Positions 13,842-24,397 are shown, numbered from the stretch's first letter. The stretch is 64,000 bases of DNA from Dipteris shenzhenensis (GCA_047967505.1 CM106538.1); one strand, 5' to 3'. The notes: generated from the letters alone by a model not told the origin. Made by a program: numbers and translations.

Positions 13842-15255
13842 AATTTTGTAGGAGTTGCAAGCGTATCGATGGGCGCAAACTTTGCTACCAAGGACACACA
13901 CATGGCCACATATGATGATGACATCTATGAACAATGGATTAGGATTTTGACATTGGTGAAGCAGGGTGATCTTGAGGGTCGAAATCCCACAATAACATAT
14001 ATGAGGTGTCTGCTAGGATTGGAAGATGAAGATGTACGTGCACTTCAAGCAGAGATTGAGTCTAAAGAAATAGTCTTGGTCAAGTCAAGCAAAGACAAGG
14101 ACTCCATTGAAATGTCTCAATGGGCAATGGAGATTAAGCATGATAGAGCCCTGAAAGAAGCACTCATCAAGGAGTTCAACTCACGTCACCCTTCGCCCCA
14201 ACATCAAACATGGGATGCCCTTGCAACTTACTTCAAAATTGATTCAATTGTTTATCAGAGCTTCAAGGGTTCATGTGAGTCATGGGTCAAAGAGAAGCTA
14301 CAAGTTGGCAAGTCCACACCTGATTTCCCAAAAGCTGCATCAATCTATGTTGATTGGGTGATTAGTTCAATAGAGGGTAACAAGTCTACATCGCAGTCTT
14401 GTTTTCCTTAGACAATTATTCAAGTGAACATGGAGATGGAGGGGGAGAGCTTTCTAACACGTCACTCTAAGGGACAACTTTCAATCAGCTTGTGTGTGCT
14501 TGACACCTCAGAGGGATCTACCAAAGGCATGTGTTGGGATAAGGATGCCTTCAAGAAGTTGCTTTGTGGCTTGATGGAGACCGTTGCCACTCCATCACAG
14601 TATGTATTGCTATCATTTATGACAATGATAGAGATGGTAAATCTCAAGGAAGCAATGATAGAGGCTCGATTTTGGCATAGAAGGTTTGTGGGTGTTATTT
14701 ATGAATCGGATAGTGCACAAAAGGGTTTGTCTGAGACCTTCTGTTTTTTGTCATTTGTGAGCTCACATGATGGGTTTGATGGGATTTGAGCACATGTTAG
14801 AAAACACAAGGCCATACACAATAATTGAGGACAATATTCTTTATTCTGATGAGGATGATGAGTATGAAAAAGAGGCCGTTGTGAAGCATGGCATCATCAA
14901 GGAGTGCATCAGGTGCTATTGTAGTAGGGAACATGAAGTTTTTGTTGACGTCTTTACTAATGGATGTGTGGCATTACAAGCATTGTCAAGCAAAAGAAAA
15001 GTGATCTCACTAGTGAAGACATCCCAACAGGCGACAGAGGTCGAGGCTATGTGTGTGGCACATGCATCAAATAATCCCCATATTAAGATTTGGTCTAGCA
15101 TTGAGAGGCCTCTTGAGACGCATAGAGCTGATTCACCTATCGATGAAGGAATTAAAGAGGGTGAGCATCACATTAAAGACTTGCGACCTTTAACTGAAGC
15201 AGATCTTGAAGCTATCCCAAAGATTACATTGGAAGATTTGGAGCAAGGTCTTTAG
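13842..15255 (+). pseudogene. Decayed gene, 3' exon: N6/N4 DNA methyltransferase-like domain
   Basis: This continues the preceding exon in phase. One TAG (14,409) interrupts an otherwise continuous frame, and a +1 shift is needed between about 14,758 and 14,789 to reach the last segment, which ends at the TAG of 15,253-15,255. Order of features: an alpha-helical segment (about 13,900-14,390); CVLDTSEGS..CWDKDAF (about 14,490-14,550), at the place where N6/N4 methylases of the beta-type order carry a DPPY-like catalytic motif; a strand-helix segment (YVLLSFMTMIEMVNLKEAM); FWHRRFVGVIYES; GLMGFEHMLEN; and DVFTNGCVALQAL (about 14,944-14,985), in the position of the FxGxG AdoMet-binding motif. The motif order (catalytic before AdoMet) matches the beta class. 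The catalytic prolines and a canonical FxGxG are absent here, so activity is unlikely even if the stops were read through. Assignment is by motif order, without alignment. Confidence 0.5.
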
Positions 15256-15467
15256 CTACTCATTTATGCCTTGTGTATTCAGTTTCAAAATAATATGACT
15301 TTTATGGATTTTCTCGATTGCACATACTCTCATTATATTAAAGAGATTAAACATTAGGTATGATAAAATTGTGTGACATAATGACATGGGGAATGGTACT
15401 AGTGTCATTGTCCCTATGTCGGGTTATACGTAAGAGGTACTATTAACATTTTATGTGACTTCATATG

Positions 15468-15491
15468 GAGAATGGCACTAGTGCCATTCTC
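15468..15491. repeat. Perfect 24-bp palindrome
   Basis: The half-site GAGAATGGCACT is followed directly by its exact reverse complement AGTGCCATTCTC. This is the cleanest copy in the window and serves as the consensus for the family. Confidence 0.95.
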
Positions 15492-15699
15492 TCTTTGTGG
15501 TTATGTAGAAATGGTAATACTGTTATGTTCCTTTCTTGAATCTATGTTAGTTGAAAGCATTACAGAGATTAAAAATTGTATAGTATTAACTATGCTACCA
15601 AAGTTTTGATTTGGGTGCTTTCTACAAATCTATTGGACCAAAGTAATACAGTATCTATGCTTTCAGATCATGCATTGTACATTTCTTTTGGGACATGGG

Positions 15700-15910
15700 G
15701 GGAGGCACTAGTAGTATTCTCTCCTCCTAATGAGGGTATAGAGAAAGGCACTAGTGGCATTCTCCATAACCTTATATGTAAAATGGCACTAGCACCACCC
15801 CAAGAGAAGAATGGCACTATTGCCATTCTCTCTATGAGTTCAGAGAGAAAGGTTGCACTATTTGCATTCTCAATTGACTTTAGAGAGATTGGCACCAGTG
15901 CCATTCCCCA
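15700..15910. repeat. Cluster of six diverged palindrome copies in about 210 bp
   Basis: Copies start at about 15,700 (GAGGCACTAGTAGTATTCTC), 15,741 (GAGAAAGGCACTAGTGGC), 15,780 (AATGGCACTAGCACCA), 15,808 (AGAATGGCACTATTGCC), 15,845 (GAGAAAGGTTGCACTATTTG) and 15,890 (GATTGGCACCAGTGCC). Spacing is about 20-45 bp. This is the highest density of the motif outside the satellite. Confidence 0.85.
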
Positions 15911-16052
15911 AAAAGACAATGGAATCAGTGAACGGCGATGGATAATGTCCGTACTTTATTTTTATTTATTAGTTTCATAAGCTTTTGTGCTTCGACATTG
16001 TTGAATACACTCTAAAGAATCAAAATATTTCTATATTCCTCAACTTCCATAG

Positions 16053-17338
16053 GGACCAATGATGCATGGAAGGATATGGAGACATCAAATGTAGAGGACA
16101 ACATACCACCCAAAATGGGGACTATCAATTACACGATGGATACAAGAGGTATAGAAGAAAACATAACCCCAAAAATGGAGAAAATTGCAAGGAATATCAC
16201 GAATCCTATACTTTTAGAAGAGAACATGGATGAACGTACTGTCTCAACATTGGGGACAAGACTAGATAATCTTATTGTTGTTGCAAACATGTATGAAATC
16301 ATAGCACCTGACAATTTGGATGAGTCAGAAGCCAGCAACTTCAAGGAGAATTTGGATCTATATCCACATACAATTTCTTTGGATATGCCACGATTAACAA
16401 TCATATTAGACTTGAATGGCCTGTTATTAAGTCGCTGCCTATTCAAGTCTCTAATACATCTGTCTATTATGCACGGCAAAAATAGTTATATGGTTGTTCG
16501 TCCTGGGTGCATAGAATTTCTTAAAATCTTGCTACAAAGATTTAATGTAGGTATTTGGTCAACTACGATGGAGTATAACGTACTTGATATCGTAGGAAAG
16601 CTACAAAATTATGCAAATGAGAGCCTCCCTTTCTTTGTTATATGGTCTCAGCAAGGATGCTACACTTACAGTAAGACGAGGATAAATAGGCCTGACAAGG
16701 TTGGTGTTGAGGCAATGTTCAAACCCTTAGCAAAAATCTCAAAGGAATTTGGATGTGATGCTAGAAGGACAATCCTTGTTGATGACTCCCCATACAAGGC
16801 TTGCATTAGCCCTCCATCAAATTGCATATTTCCTTCAACATTTGATGTACAAGACAAGGATGATAATATTCTACTGAGAGAGTTGATGCCGTACTTACTA
16901 CAACTCGATGAGACTAAAGATGTGCACAGCATGATTGAGACAAATCGGTATGGACAATTACCTGTGATGGAGGGGCATAAGGATTTCAACCTTGTCCACC
17001 AAGTAATTGATGAATGGAGGGAGGCAAATCATGCATGGTCAAGAATGGAATATAAAACAAGAAATCTTCCTCTTGTAGATCAACTAAGAGAGAGGGATAT
17101 AGGTGGTAATATAGAACCAAAGGGTGTACACCCTAAGACAACCCATGGTGGTGATGGCCAGGTGCTTAAACTCAATGCATCCCAAATAAGGCTTTTAAGG
17201 AATGCTCCGCAACTCTCTAGCATGAATGCTATGCAAGTTTCTCAATTGGCTATAGACCTAGGGTACAAAGGTCGCTATATCAAGAAATACATTGCTAAGG
17301 GCTACATAAACCGACTACAGAATGCGTATTTTTCATGA
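16053..17338 (+). CDS. HAD-family FCP1/NIF-type phosphatase-like protein
   Basis: The frame is open from an AG at 16,052. The first ATG in frame is at 16,076, giving 420 residues to the TGA at 17,336. The HAD core is readable: ILDLNGLLLSR at residues about 110-120 (motif I), GIWSTTMEYN at about 157-166 (motif II), and TILVDDSPYKAC at about 231-242 (motif III/IV DD), the pattern of FCP1-like/NLI-interacting-factor phosphatases. The second Asp of DxD is Asn, as in the DLNGLL-type plant relatives I know, so catalysis is doubtful. The N-terminus has a twofold short repeat (NVEDNIPPKMGTI / GIEENITPKMEKI). The last 80 residues (KLNASQIRLLRN.., QLAIDLGYKGRYIKKYI) form a separate unrecognised domain. 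The frame is intact, unlike the gene before it. The SET frame follows 51 nt later in the same phase. Confidence 0.75.
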
Positions 17339-17389
17339 AGGTACATATGTCAAAGTGTTTTTTGATTTTATCTCAAGTCTATATAACTG

Positions 17390-17962
17390 TTGTTGCAGCT
17401 AATTGAATTTGTCTTTTGTGATGTAGATAGATATACGTTCAAATCAAGCTTGAGTAGGTACATACCAGAACGAGATCCATTTGGACCACCAAAGTTACCT
17501 GTCCCTATCAACGAAGTGTTCTGGATAAAAAATGTGGCTTTCGAGGTGCATGAGTCAACCATTACAGGTGCTGGCTTGGGCTTGTTTGTGCATGGCTCCA
17601 TAAAGAGAGGGACTACTATTCTCCATTATGGAGGTGACAAGTACTCCTACAGAGACTGGAAGGAATTATGTAGAGTTCATCCAAGGCTAAAGAAGTACTC
17701 TATCCAAGAGGACCCCACTGTCCCTATGAAGAATACGGTGCATATTGTTGGTGATGTTCAATATGGCAATGTGGTAGGATTTATTAACAGCAATAGAAAT
17801 ACCAATGTAAAGCCAAATGTTTGTTATGTATTTTCCCCTGATGTTCCACCTTGGTATGACCCCATGATGAACATAGATATTGCAGAATATGGTCACATTT
17901 GTATTGAATCCATAGATGATATACATGCAGGAGAGGAGCTATTTGCAGACTATGAGTTTTGA
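17390..17962 (+). CDS. Small SET-domain protein (putative lysine methyltransferase)
   Basis: An open frame of 190 codons has no strong start of its own. Coding probably enters at an AG (TTGCAG near 17,398 or GATGTAG near 17,427) after a short intron from the preceding gene or a missing exon. SET landmarks are present in order: STITGAGLGLFV (about residues 56-67), ILHYGG (about 77-82), NVVGFINSNRNTNVKPNV (about 125-142, in place of the usual FINHSCxPN) and SIDDIHAGEELFADYEF at the C-terminus (GEELxxDY). No pre-SET cysteine cluster or other domain is visible, so it is a minimal SET protein. The Asn-Ser-Asn-Arg in the knot region is atypical. It lies in the same phase as the HAD gene with stops between, so HAD-SET could be one spliced gene. 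Target and activity are unknown. Confidence 0.75.
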   Translation: MLQLIEFVFCDVDRYTFKSSLSRYIPERDPFGPPKLPVPINEVFWIKNVAFEVHESTITGAGLGLFVHGSIKRGTTILHYGGDKYSYRDWKELCRVHPRLKKYSIQEDPTVPMKNTVHIVGDVQYGNVVGFINSNRNTNVKPNVCYVFSPDVPPWYDPMMNIDIAEYGHICIESIDDIHAGEELFADYEF

Positions 17963-18505
17963 ATAACAATATTGTATTTCTTTATACAATCATTACTTAT
18001 GGGAATTACTACTTTCTTGCCAACTATGTAAATTGGTGCGTAATTGTTGTGTGTGAATAATATGCAAACATGTTCATAACTACATTCATAATGTATTTTG
18101 AAGGAGTGTCTCTCATGCCATTCTTTCGGGTGCCATTCTCTTTGGGGCTAGAAATTGAGAGTTTCTTTGGAATCATGATTTATTTCAGGGATTTCAATGG
18201 TGCATCAACAAGTTGTTATGTTTTCATCCTAAAGTGTACTTTTTTACTTTGCAATGAGTAATCAACATCACATGTAAAGTTATCATTTTACAATAATGCT
18301 AGTCAGTCTAAATATTGAAAGTGCACAATAAATGATTGTCATTGCCACCTAAATTACATCAAATGCTTGTCATTGCCCATTGATTTTCCATCAACTACAT
18401 ATCTTGCATTCATTCTCCTCAACTACATATCTTGATTTTCCATCAACTACATATCTTACTAAGTTAAAGAGCCTGTGCGTTTTCATTGCAATACTCATGG
18501 TTTGT
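17963..18505. other. 3' flank of the SET gene
   Basis: An AT-rich stretch holding one more diverged copy of the palindromic motif (CATGCCATTC..GGTGCCATTCTC, about 18,115-18,140). A short direct repeat of AACTACATATCTTG-like sequence lies at about 18,390-18,460. No gene seen. Confidence 0.5.
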
Positions 18506-18509
18506 GGTC

Positions 18510-18830
18510 ATTTGAATATTTGAAGCCTCCATTTGTGTGCAAGTTAAAGGACTGCTACAGGTGTTGCTGTGAATACCATGTGCAGATGTCCTTTCTGAAA
18601 GATGCATTGAACTTGATGCGCAATTAGTATAGCCTTTTGATCATCATCCTCAATAATGGCACCAACTCATTGAAGTTGTTTCAAGAGCACCTGCATACAG
18701 TTCAGAAAGGTTCCCAGATCTTCATTGTCATTCATATGGAGGTTGTAAAGTTGCTGCTTGAGATTTGCTTTGGAATGACACATTTTTGTTTCGAATAGTG
18801 CCTCTAGAATTGCCCAATTTGCTACTGCTG
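18510..18830 (-). pseudogene. Ty1/copia gag fragment
   Basis: Read from 18,780 down, the minus strand gives CHSKANLKQQLYNLHMNDNE, then DLGTFLNCMQVLLKQLQ, a TGA, and AIIEDDDQKAILIAH. This is the UBN2/copia Gag pattern (K.qLk..l..l.m.d...l..yl..m..l...L...g..i.dedk). Stops and shifts interrupt it. It belongs with the LTR and primer site just to its right and shows a copia element on the minus strand ending next to the SET gene. Confidence 0.7.
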
Positions 18831-19230
18831 ACTTTGTAATCTCAAGATGGTGGAAGTACTCTCCTAGGGCTCATCCCATCATGCCAATTGCTTTATCATT
18901 ATTTTTCTTCCACGATCGTTTCTCTACTTCACCGGTGGTCGGCTCCTTCTCTATTCTAGACACAATCTCCCACAAGCCCTTTTGCATAAACCATAATTTT
19001 GCTGACAGCTGCCCTCAAAGTTTCAGCCAGTAAATCTGACGACGGACGTCTCTGCCTGAGAACACACAGTAGCTAGAACTTCTAAGGGAACTTTTGACCA
19101 AGGATGTATTTTGCTCCTTGGCCTCTTGGTCTTCCACACCAACACATGCCCACCGTTGATATCAAGACTGCCTAAGCTAAATCTTCTAATCTTGCTCATG
19201 AATTCTTCTTCTCTGAATCTTCACAACCAC

Positions 19231-19242
19231 GCTCTGATACCA
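19231..19242 (-). promoter_or_regulatory. Copia primer-binding site
   Basis: On the minus strand this reads TGGTATCAGAGC, the 3'-end complement of initiator tRNA-Met used by Ty1/copia elements. It sits 2 bp inside the LTR end at 19,245. Confidence 0.8.
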
Positions 19243-19244
19243 AA

Positions 19245-19667
19245 TGACTCTTTGAATTCCAACATTTGTTTGCAGAGTCTTTTGGTCTATTGAGTTTGTT
19301 GGCTTACAAGACCAAAAGACTCTACTAACGACTGTACCTTTGATGTGTAGCTGCAACAATAGGAACCTATCTAATGGACCTCGATTTCATGGCTCTATGG
19401 CTCGTGATAATGACAAAAGGGCATATAAAATCATCATGTAGGGCTTTGTAGTCATGAATGATCACTCCCATGCAAACACCGCCTCCATGCAATGTCTAGA
19501 ATTTTCTCTTAAACTGCCAAGTGTCCACAACTCTCCATAATCTCCAATCATGCTTGACCTATTGCATGGTCCAATGACCAAGTGTCTGTGGCACTTATCA
19601 GCCAATCACAAGCCTATCACCAAACCTTAGTCATGACACCACTCCTACGAGGATCACCTCCCCAACA
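19245..19667 (-). mobile_element. 5' LTR of a copia element (minus strand), 423 bp
   Basis: On the minus strand it begins TGTTGGGGAGGTGATCC at 19,667 and ends in CA at 19,245, two bases before the primer site. The gag fragment downstream (18,510-18,830) agrees in strand. No second LTR was found, so the element is truncated. Confidence 0.65.
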
Positions 19668-20249
19668 ATGTATTGAGTGCCAAAGTTCCAAGAGCCCTAT
19701 GATATGCTACAAACAAAATGATTCAACGGAAAGACATCTACCAAGAATTAACGCATGTTTCAAAAGCTAAAAATGATTAAAAATATAGCCATTCAAAGGT
19801 AGCAACAACTTACTATGTCAACAAAAATTTAGTGCAATTTCCTTATTTAAATCCAATTGCTTTGCCCTATACATCTGTAATACCCATGGATAAAGAAATT
19901 CTTTTTTGTCTTTCCAAATGCAATAAATTTTCCTCTCCAATGCTTTGAAATGCCCTCTAACTATTGTTGGCTTCTCAATGTGGTGCTTCTTGTGAGGGTT
20001 GCATTGTCGCCCATGGGAATAGACCTAACTTCATTGGGATGCAATTGTCAACCTCATTAGAACGTAATTGAGTCAACCTCATTACGAACATGGTGTATAG
20101 TAATTGAATCAAAGCAATACTTCATCCTTCTCATTTTTCACATTTCCAAAACATGGTTTCTATCACCTAGTTTGAATTAAGACATAAAGAGCAAAATAAA
20201 ACACACCCCAAAGGACAAAACTAAGAAATCTCTCCTTGCAACTTTATTT

Positions 20250-20310
<61 letters not shown>

Positions 20311-22385
20311 ACCTATTTTCACCTTCCTTGTCATTGATTCCGTCTATCCCTCAAGCCTTTCTTATCTCTACTCTTATACTTCTGCCAATGTCTTGCTTCC
20401 ATTTATCCCTCCTCAACCTCCTACCACCATCCCCACCTATGAAAATGGCCCTATCCACTTTGGGGTGGTCCAAACTTACCTTACGCATTCTAACCATGTT
20501 CCATTCTGTCAAGTGGCAAAGGGATTGGTTGTCAAAACATTATATTCTACCAAGATGAGGGAAACATTATATGTACTAAAGCACACACATGCAACTACAA
20601 GATGACTCTACAAACAATTGAGTGTGACAACATTGCCCTAGAATCTAAAAGCATAGACATTTGATGCGACTTTGGTATGGGTAATGGACATGGCTGGCTT
20701 TTGGTACTGCATGAAATAACACTGTGAACACATGGTGATTCTCCTTGGGAATGCCATCAAGAATTCATACCAATTGTGTAGCCTAGAAACATAACGTTGG
20801 GTGTTTGCGTGATGATGGAAGTCACATAGGAGGTTAACACTCAAACTGTACACTAAAACTAGCAAACTAATCTAAAGCAACAAATCTACCCTACAATGTA
20901 AAGCAACATACAACCTAACCTAACCTAAAGAAGACAACAAACGACAACAAAAGAAAATATACAACTCAACTCTCTCTCTCAACATCAACTCTTCTACTCC
21001 ACACCCTCCACTTGAGGTTTATGGGCCTCTAGACACCTCACGGTACTAAGCTTTCGTGCAAGCACTACTCACTCATCGTTGCTTGTTGTGAATGGTAACT
21101 ACTTCTCAAGGATGGCTAGGTACCTTTGCCACACTCAAGCAATCCTAGAAAAGAAGCAAGGTATGCCACCCCAAGAGCATCTATCTCTAGACTACAAAAG
21201 GGGCTATCTCAACCAAGTAATGTAAGCATAAGAACTCTCAACAAGCCTCTCACACTCATGAAAGAATCTCACACTCACAAGCCTTCAAGCTCAAGAGAGT
21301 CACTTGTAACCCTATCTCATGAGTTCAACATATGGGTTTTTATTAATTCCGTTACTTATAGATTTATATATACATAAGGAAATAAATTAAGATCCAAAGG
21401 TTAATATACAAAAGGGAGTTTTATATTTAAAAAGGCCGAGAAGCTCCCAATATGCAACATGCATGTTTGGGTAGAGTAGTTTATGTCAAGGGAAATTTTA
21501 GAATGCTATTGATGGAATTTTCCTTTTGTGATAAGTATGTAGTCTTCTTGCATTTTCTTGAATTCTAGACAATTCTATAAAGTTGTTCTGTCTTTATTAC
21601 TCTCATTGTCCTTCACATTAGGACGCTATGCTTTCTTGCATAAATAGATCTCTAATCTTGATGATTTGACTTTGTCTTTTAGTCTTGTCATTCTCTTTTT
21701 TGGTCTTGGATTGCATTAAATTAGTGGTGAATGATTATTTTTTAAGTTGATCACTCTTATCCTTGGTGCTTTTAGTTCTACTCTGTCTATTTAGCACTAC
21801 CTTTGGGAGTGTAAATAGGCCCCAAATAGGCCAAGATCATTTGGACTAGGATTGCAGATCTACTTCAGAAGATCTTCCTCCTCACTTTTCATCATTACTT
21901 GGGATTATGTGGTCTAGCTCTCCCTTACTTGGCCTCAAATCTTTTATGGGAGTCAAGAATCCTTCTGAAATACCTTCGTGTAGCTCCAAGATGTGTAGTT
22001 TTGAAAGCTTGAGTGTGTCCCTTTTTCTTTGTACACGCCTTTAGATGCTTTAATGGACACTTAATGGGAGATTATAGCCTCGGGGGGGTCACCTTGGAAA
22101 ATGTAAGTCTACCATGAGAGTTCGAAATGTGGGGTAGTATTATTCTTCAAAATTACATAAATATATTTACAATAGGGATAATTTTATGTACCATTTTTAA
22201 AACATATAGGTAGGCTGAATTATTCCCAAAATCCTAAAAGTCAAAGTTTTGAACTTTTTGCCTTCAAAACACCTACTTAAGCCAACCTTTTGGAATAATC
22301 TTTAAATCGAGAAGGGGTGACCTAGTAAACCTTAATTTCTATATTGCCATCAAAGACATTGAACTCGTGCTGTTGATAACGTGCA
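19668..22385. other. Non-coding, AT-rich stretch
   Basis: No credible gene. It holds a 56-bp (CT)n microsatellite (20,253-20,308) and runs of diverged transposon-like sequence without recognisable domains. Open frames here are short and lack coding character. Confidence 0.5.
20253..20308. repeat. (CT)n microsatellite
   Basis: Uninterrupted CT dinucleotides over about 56 bp. Confidence 0.95.
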
Positions 22386-23270
22386 ATGCTAGTAGTGCTA
22401 AGGATCCTTCCTTCTCCATCCGTCTTTGAAGAAAAAATCAATTATCAGCAGGCCAACACATGTCTACATATGGTTAGTCTCTTGCTCCTTTTATATTCCT
22501 CCAGTCAACTCCTTTATGAAAGAAGCAATCATGCAGGTTGCACTATGATGTTCTTGCATCCTCTTGTTCTCCCAATGATGGGAGGTGTCTCAAGATACGG
22601 CCAATCACTGGCATCATATATTGCCAATGTTGTCGATGCAGCTAAGTCCCTCCTCCATGTTGCTACTAAAGGGGAAGACAAAGATATTTTTTTGAAGGTT
22701 GGATTTACCTCCCTAAGCTAACGCTTTAAGAGCAATTCATACAGCCTTTGTTCAAACACTTTGAGTCCTAGTATTGGCCATGTCCACCGATGTAAGATAA
22801 TTGAACGATCACATAGGCATGTCATAGAGAGCATCTAAGGTGTTGAATGTTTGCAGGGACGGATTGCATTTGGCTTCCCAGCCAAACTTATGGTAGCTAG
22901 TGAAATGCAAGGAGTTGGCACGTAATGCCCTCATTTATCAAAGTCTTCCTACATCGATGTTGGCTCCACAGGAATCGCACTGCACAAATTTTTGAAGACA
23001 CTATAATATTTGGCGCTTTAACGGCCTCTAGGTGCTCTAAAACTTACCAGATAAAGTGTTTAATAATTTCCTACTTGGCAAAATGCCATATTGGTTGTTG
23101 GATCCTCAAAAAGGTGAAGGGAATGGATAGTAGTTGCAAACACTAAGGTTTGTTTTTTGGGGAGGGTTGTCCTTGCTAGTGAGTTGTGGAGCGGAGGGTT
23201 TGAGATGACGAGGCTCTTGTAGTTTTGGTTGTAGAAGGATTTCTTTTGTCTTCTTCTCATGCACATGAAA
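22386..23270. other. Unassigned stretch
   Basis: A 111-codon frame at 22,386-22,721 (+) has no recognisable domain and no supporting signals. I see nothing definite here. Confidence 0.3.
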
Positions 23271-23271
23271 T

Positions 23272-23690
23272 CTTTAACACACCATTAGGCACCAGTGTTG
23301 AATCAATCCTCCACATCCATAGCATTATTTTATAAGAAAAGGGAGGAACCATATTTTGTACTTAAAATGCCATGCTATGGTATCGTGTGTGTGTCTAAAA
23401 GTATTGGTTTGAGGATGGTATAGGTTCAACTAGATAGCCTTGTGGGATAAGGAACCATGATGGCTTGCTGGTCATATTTTGGGAGCATAAAATGTCATAG
23501 ATAGACATTCATTTGAGGTAAACTCAAGCATATAGAAACAACTATCATAGTTTGGTTGGATTTCTGTAGCTAGCCTTGTGGGATGAGGAACCATGATGAC
23601 TTGCTAGTCATATTTTGGCAGCATAAAATGTCATAGGTAGATGTTCATTTGAGGTTAGCTCAAGCATATAGAAATAAATGCACACCACGA
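23272..23690 (+). repeat. Dispersed repeat, copy 1, with internal tandem duplication
   Basis: This is homologous to the reverse complement of about 58,615-59,065. Both copies contain the same about 130-bp segment twice (landmarks: CCTTGTGGGAT..GGAACCATGATG, AGCATAAAATGTCATAG, CTCAAGCATATAGAAA). The shared end carries GGCACCAGTGTTGAATCAATC. It looks like a fragment of a high-copy element, but no coding or terminal signature lets me name the class. Confidence 0.85.
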
Positions 23691-24397
23691 ATGAGCGCAC
23701 ATGGCTCAAACTACAACCAGAGTGATCTGCATAAGGTATGCTCAAGAAATCATGGTCCCACGGTAATGACCGCTACTGAAAATAGAACCTGAGATGCCTC
23801 AAAACATGGGCGCCATTGCATAATCGGACTCAACAAGAAAATCTGCAAATATCTCTCTTCTGTTGGAACTCCAAAATCCCAATCGATGAGTGAGAAATGG
23901 GAGTCAACACTTATCCACTGCCATGTGGCATAAATCTAAGGTTTCAAAACCTTAGAATGAAAAATGCATAACAGAGAGACGAAATCCAATAACAGAGATC
24001 TATAACTCTGAAAATAATCCACCAAATCATGCAAGAACTGACAGGTAGGGGTTTTTAGGCGTCTGGAACGCAATGGGACAGACAGTTTTGGAAACCATGG
24101 TCCCAATCACTGGGTGCAACACACAGACTCAAAAACGTTTTTGGAAACTGAACTATTTGTAAACTCCATCGGAGTGCGAATGATGAGCAACATAGAAGTT
24201 TTAGGACCTCCTGAGTCCACCGGAACTGACAGATCTGCAAATGGTTGCTCCAAACTTGAGTTCCAACACCCGGAAAGAAAAACGTAGGAACTGACACAGT
24301 GAGTCAGAAATCCAATGAAATAATCCCAGATTCAAGAATGAAGGTGTTTCCAAGCTCCTGAAGTGAAGAGGATACCAAAAGCAAGCAATAGTTGCCT
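23691..24397. other. Non-coding leader-like stretch
   Basis: No gene recognised. It lies upstream (plus coordinates) of the LTR fragment at 24,669-24,838 and, read on the minus strand, would be that element's internal region. Confidence 0.35.

Larger units (their letters stand above)
15256..16052. repeat. Spacer or intron rich in the palindromic motif
   Basis: There is no gene here. It contains a perfect 24-bp palindrome at 15,468-15,491 and imperfect copies at about 15,388, 15,700, 15,741, 15,780, 15,808, 15,845 and 15,890. Between them the sequence is AT-rich. It ends with CTTCCATAG at 16,052, a possible splice acceptor for the next gene, because the HAD frame is open from there. Confidence 0.7.

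Noticed and set aside
15468-15491. Palindrome as a binding site of animal NFI (TGGCN6-7GCCA-like)
   Set aside because: The resemblance is real, but NFI-type factors are not known from plants. No factor is assigned.
15576-15980. 134-codon frame between the methylase-like and HAD genes
   Set aside because: It reads through the cluster of palindromes on both strands and has no domain. The frame is an effect of the repeated motif.
22386-22721. 111-codon frame
   Set aside because: No recognisable motif or neighbouring gene structure. Not supported beyond its length.
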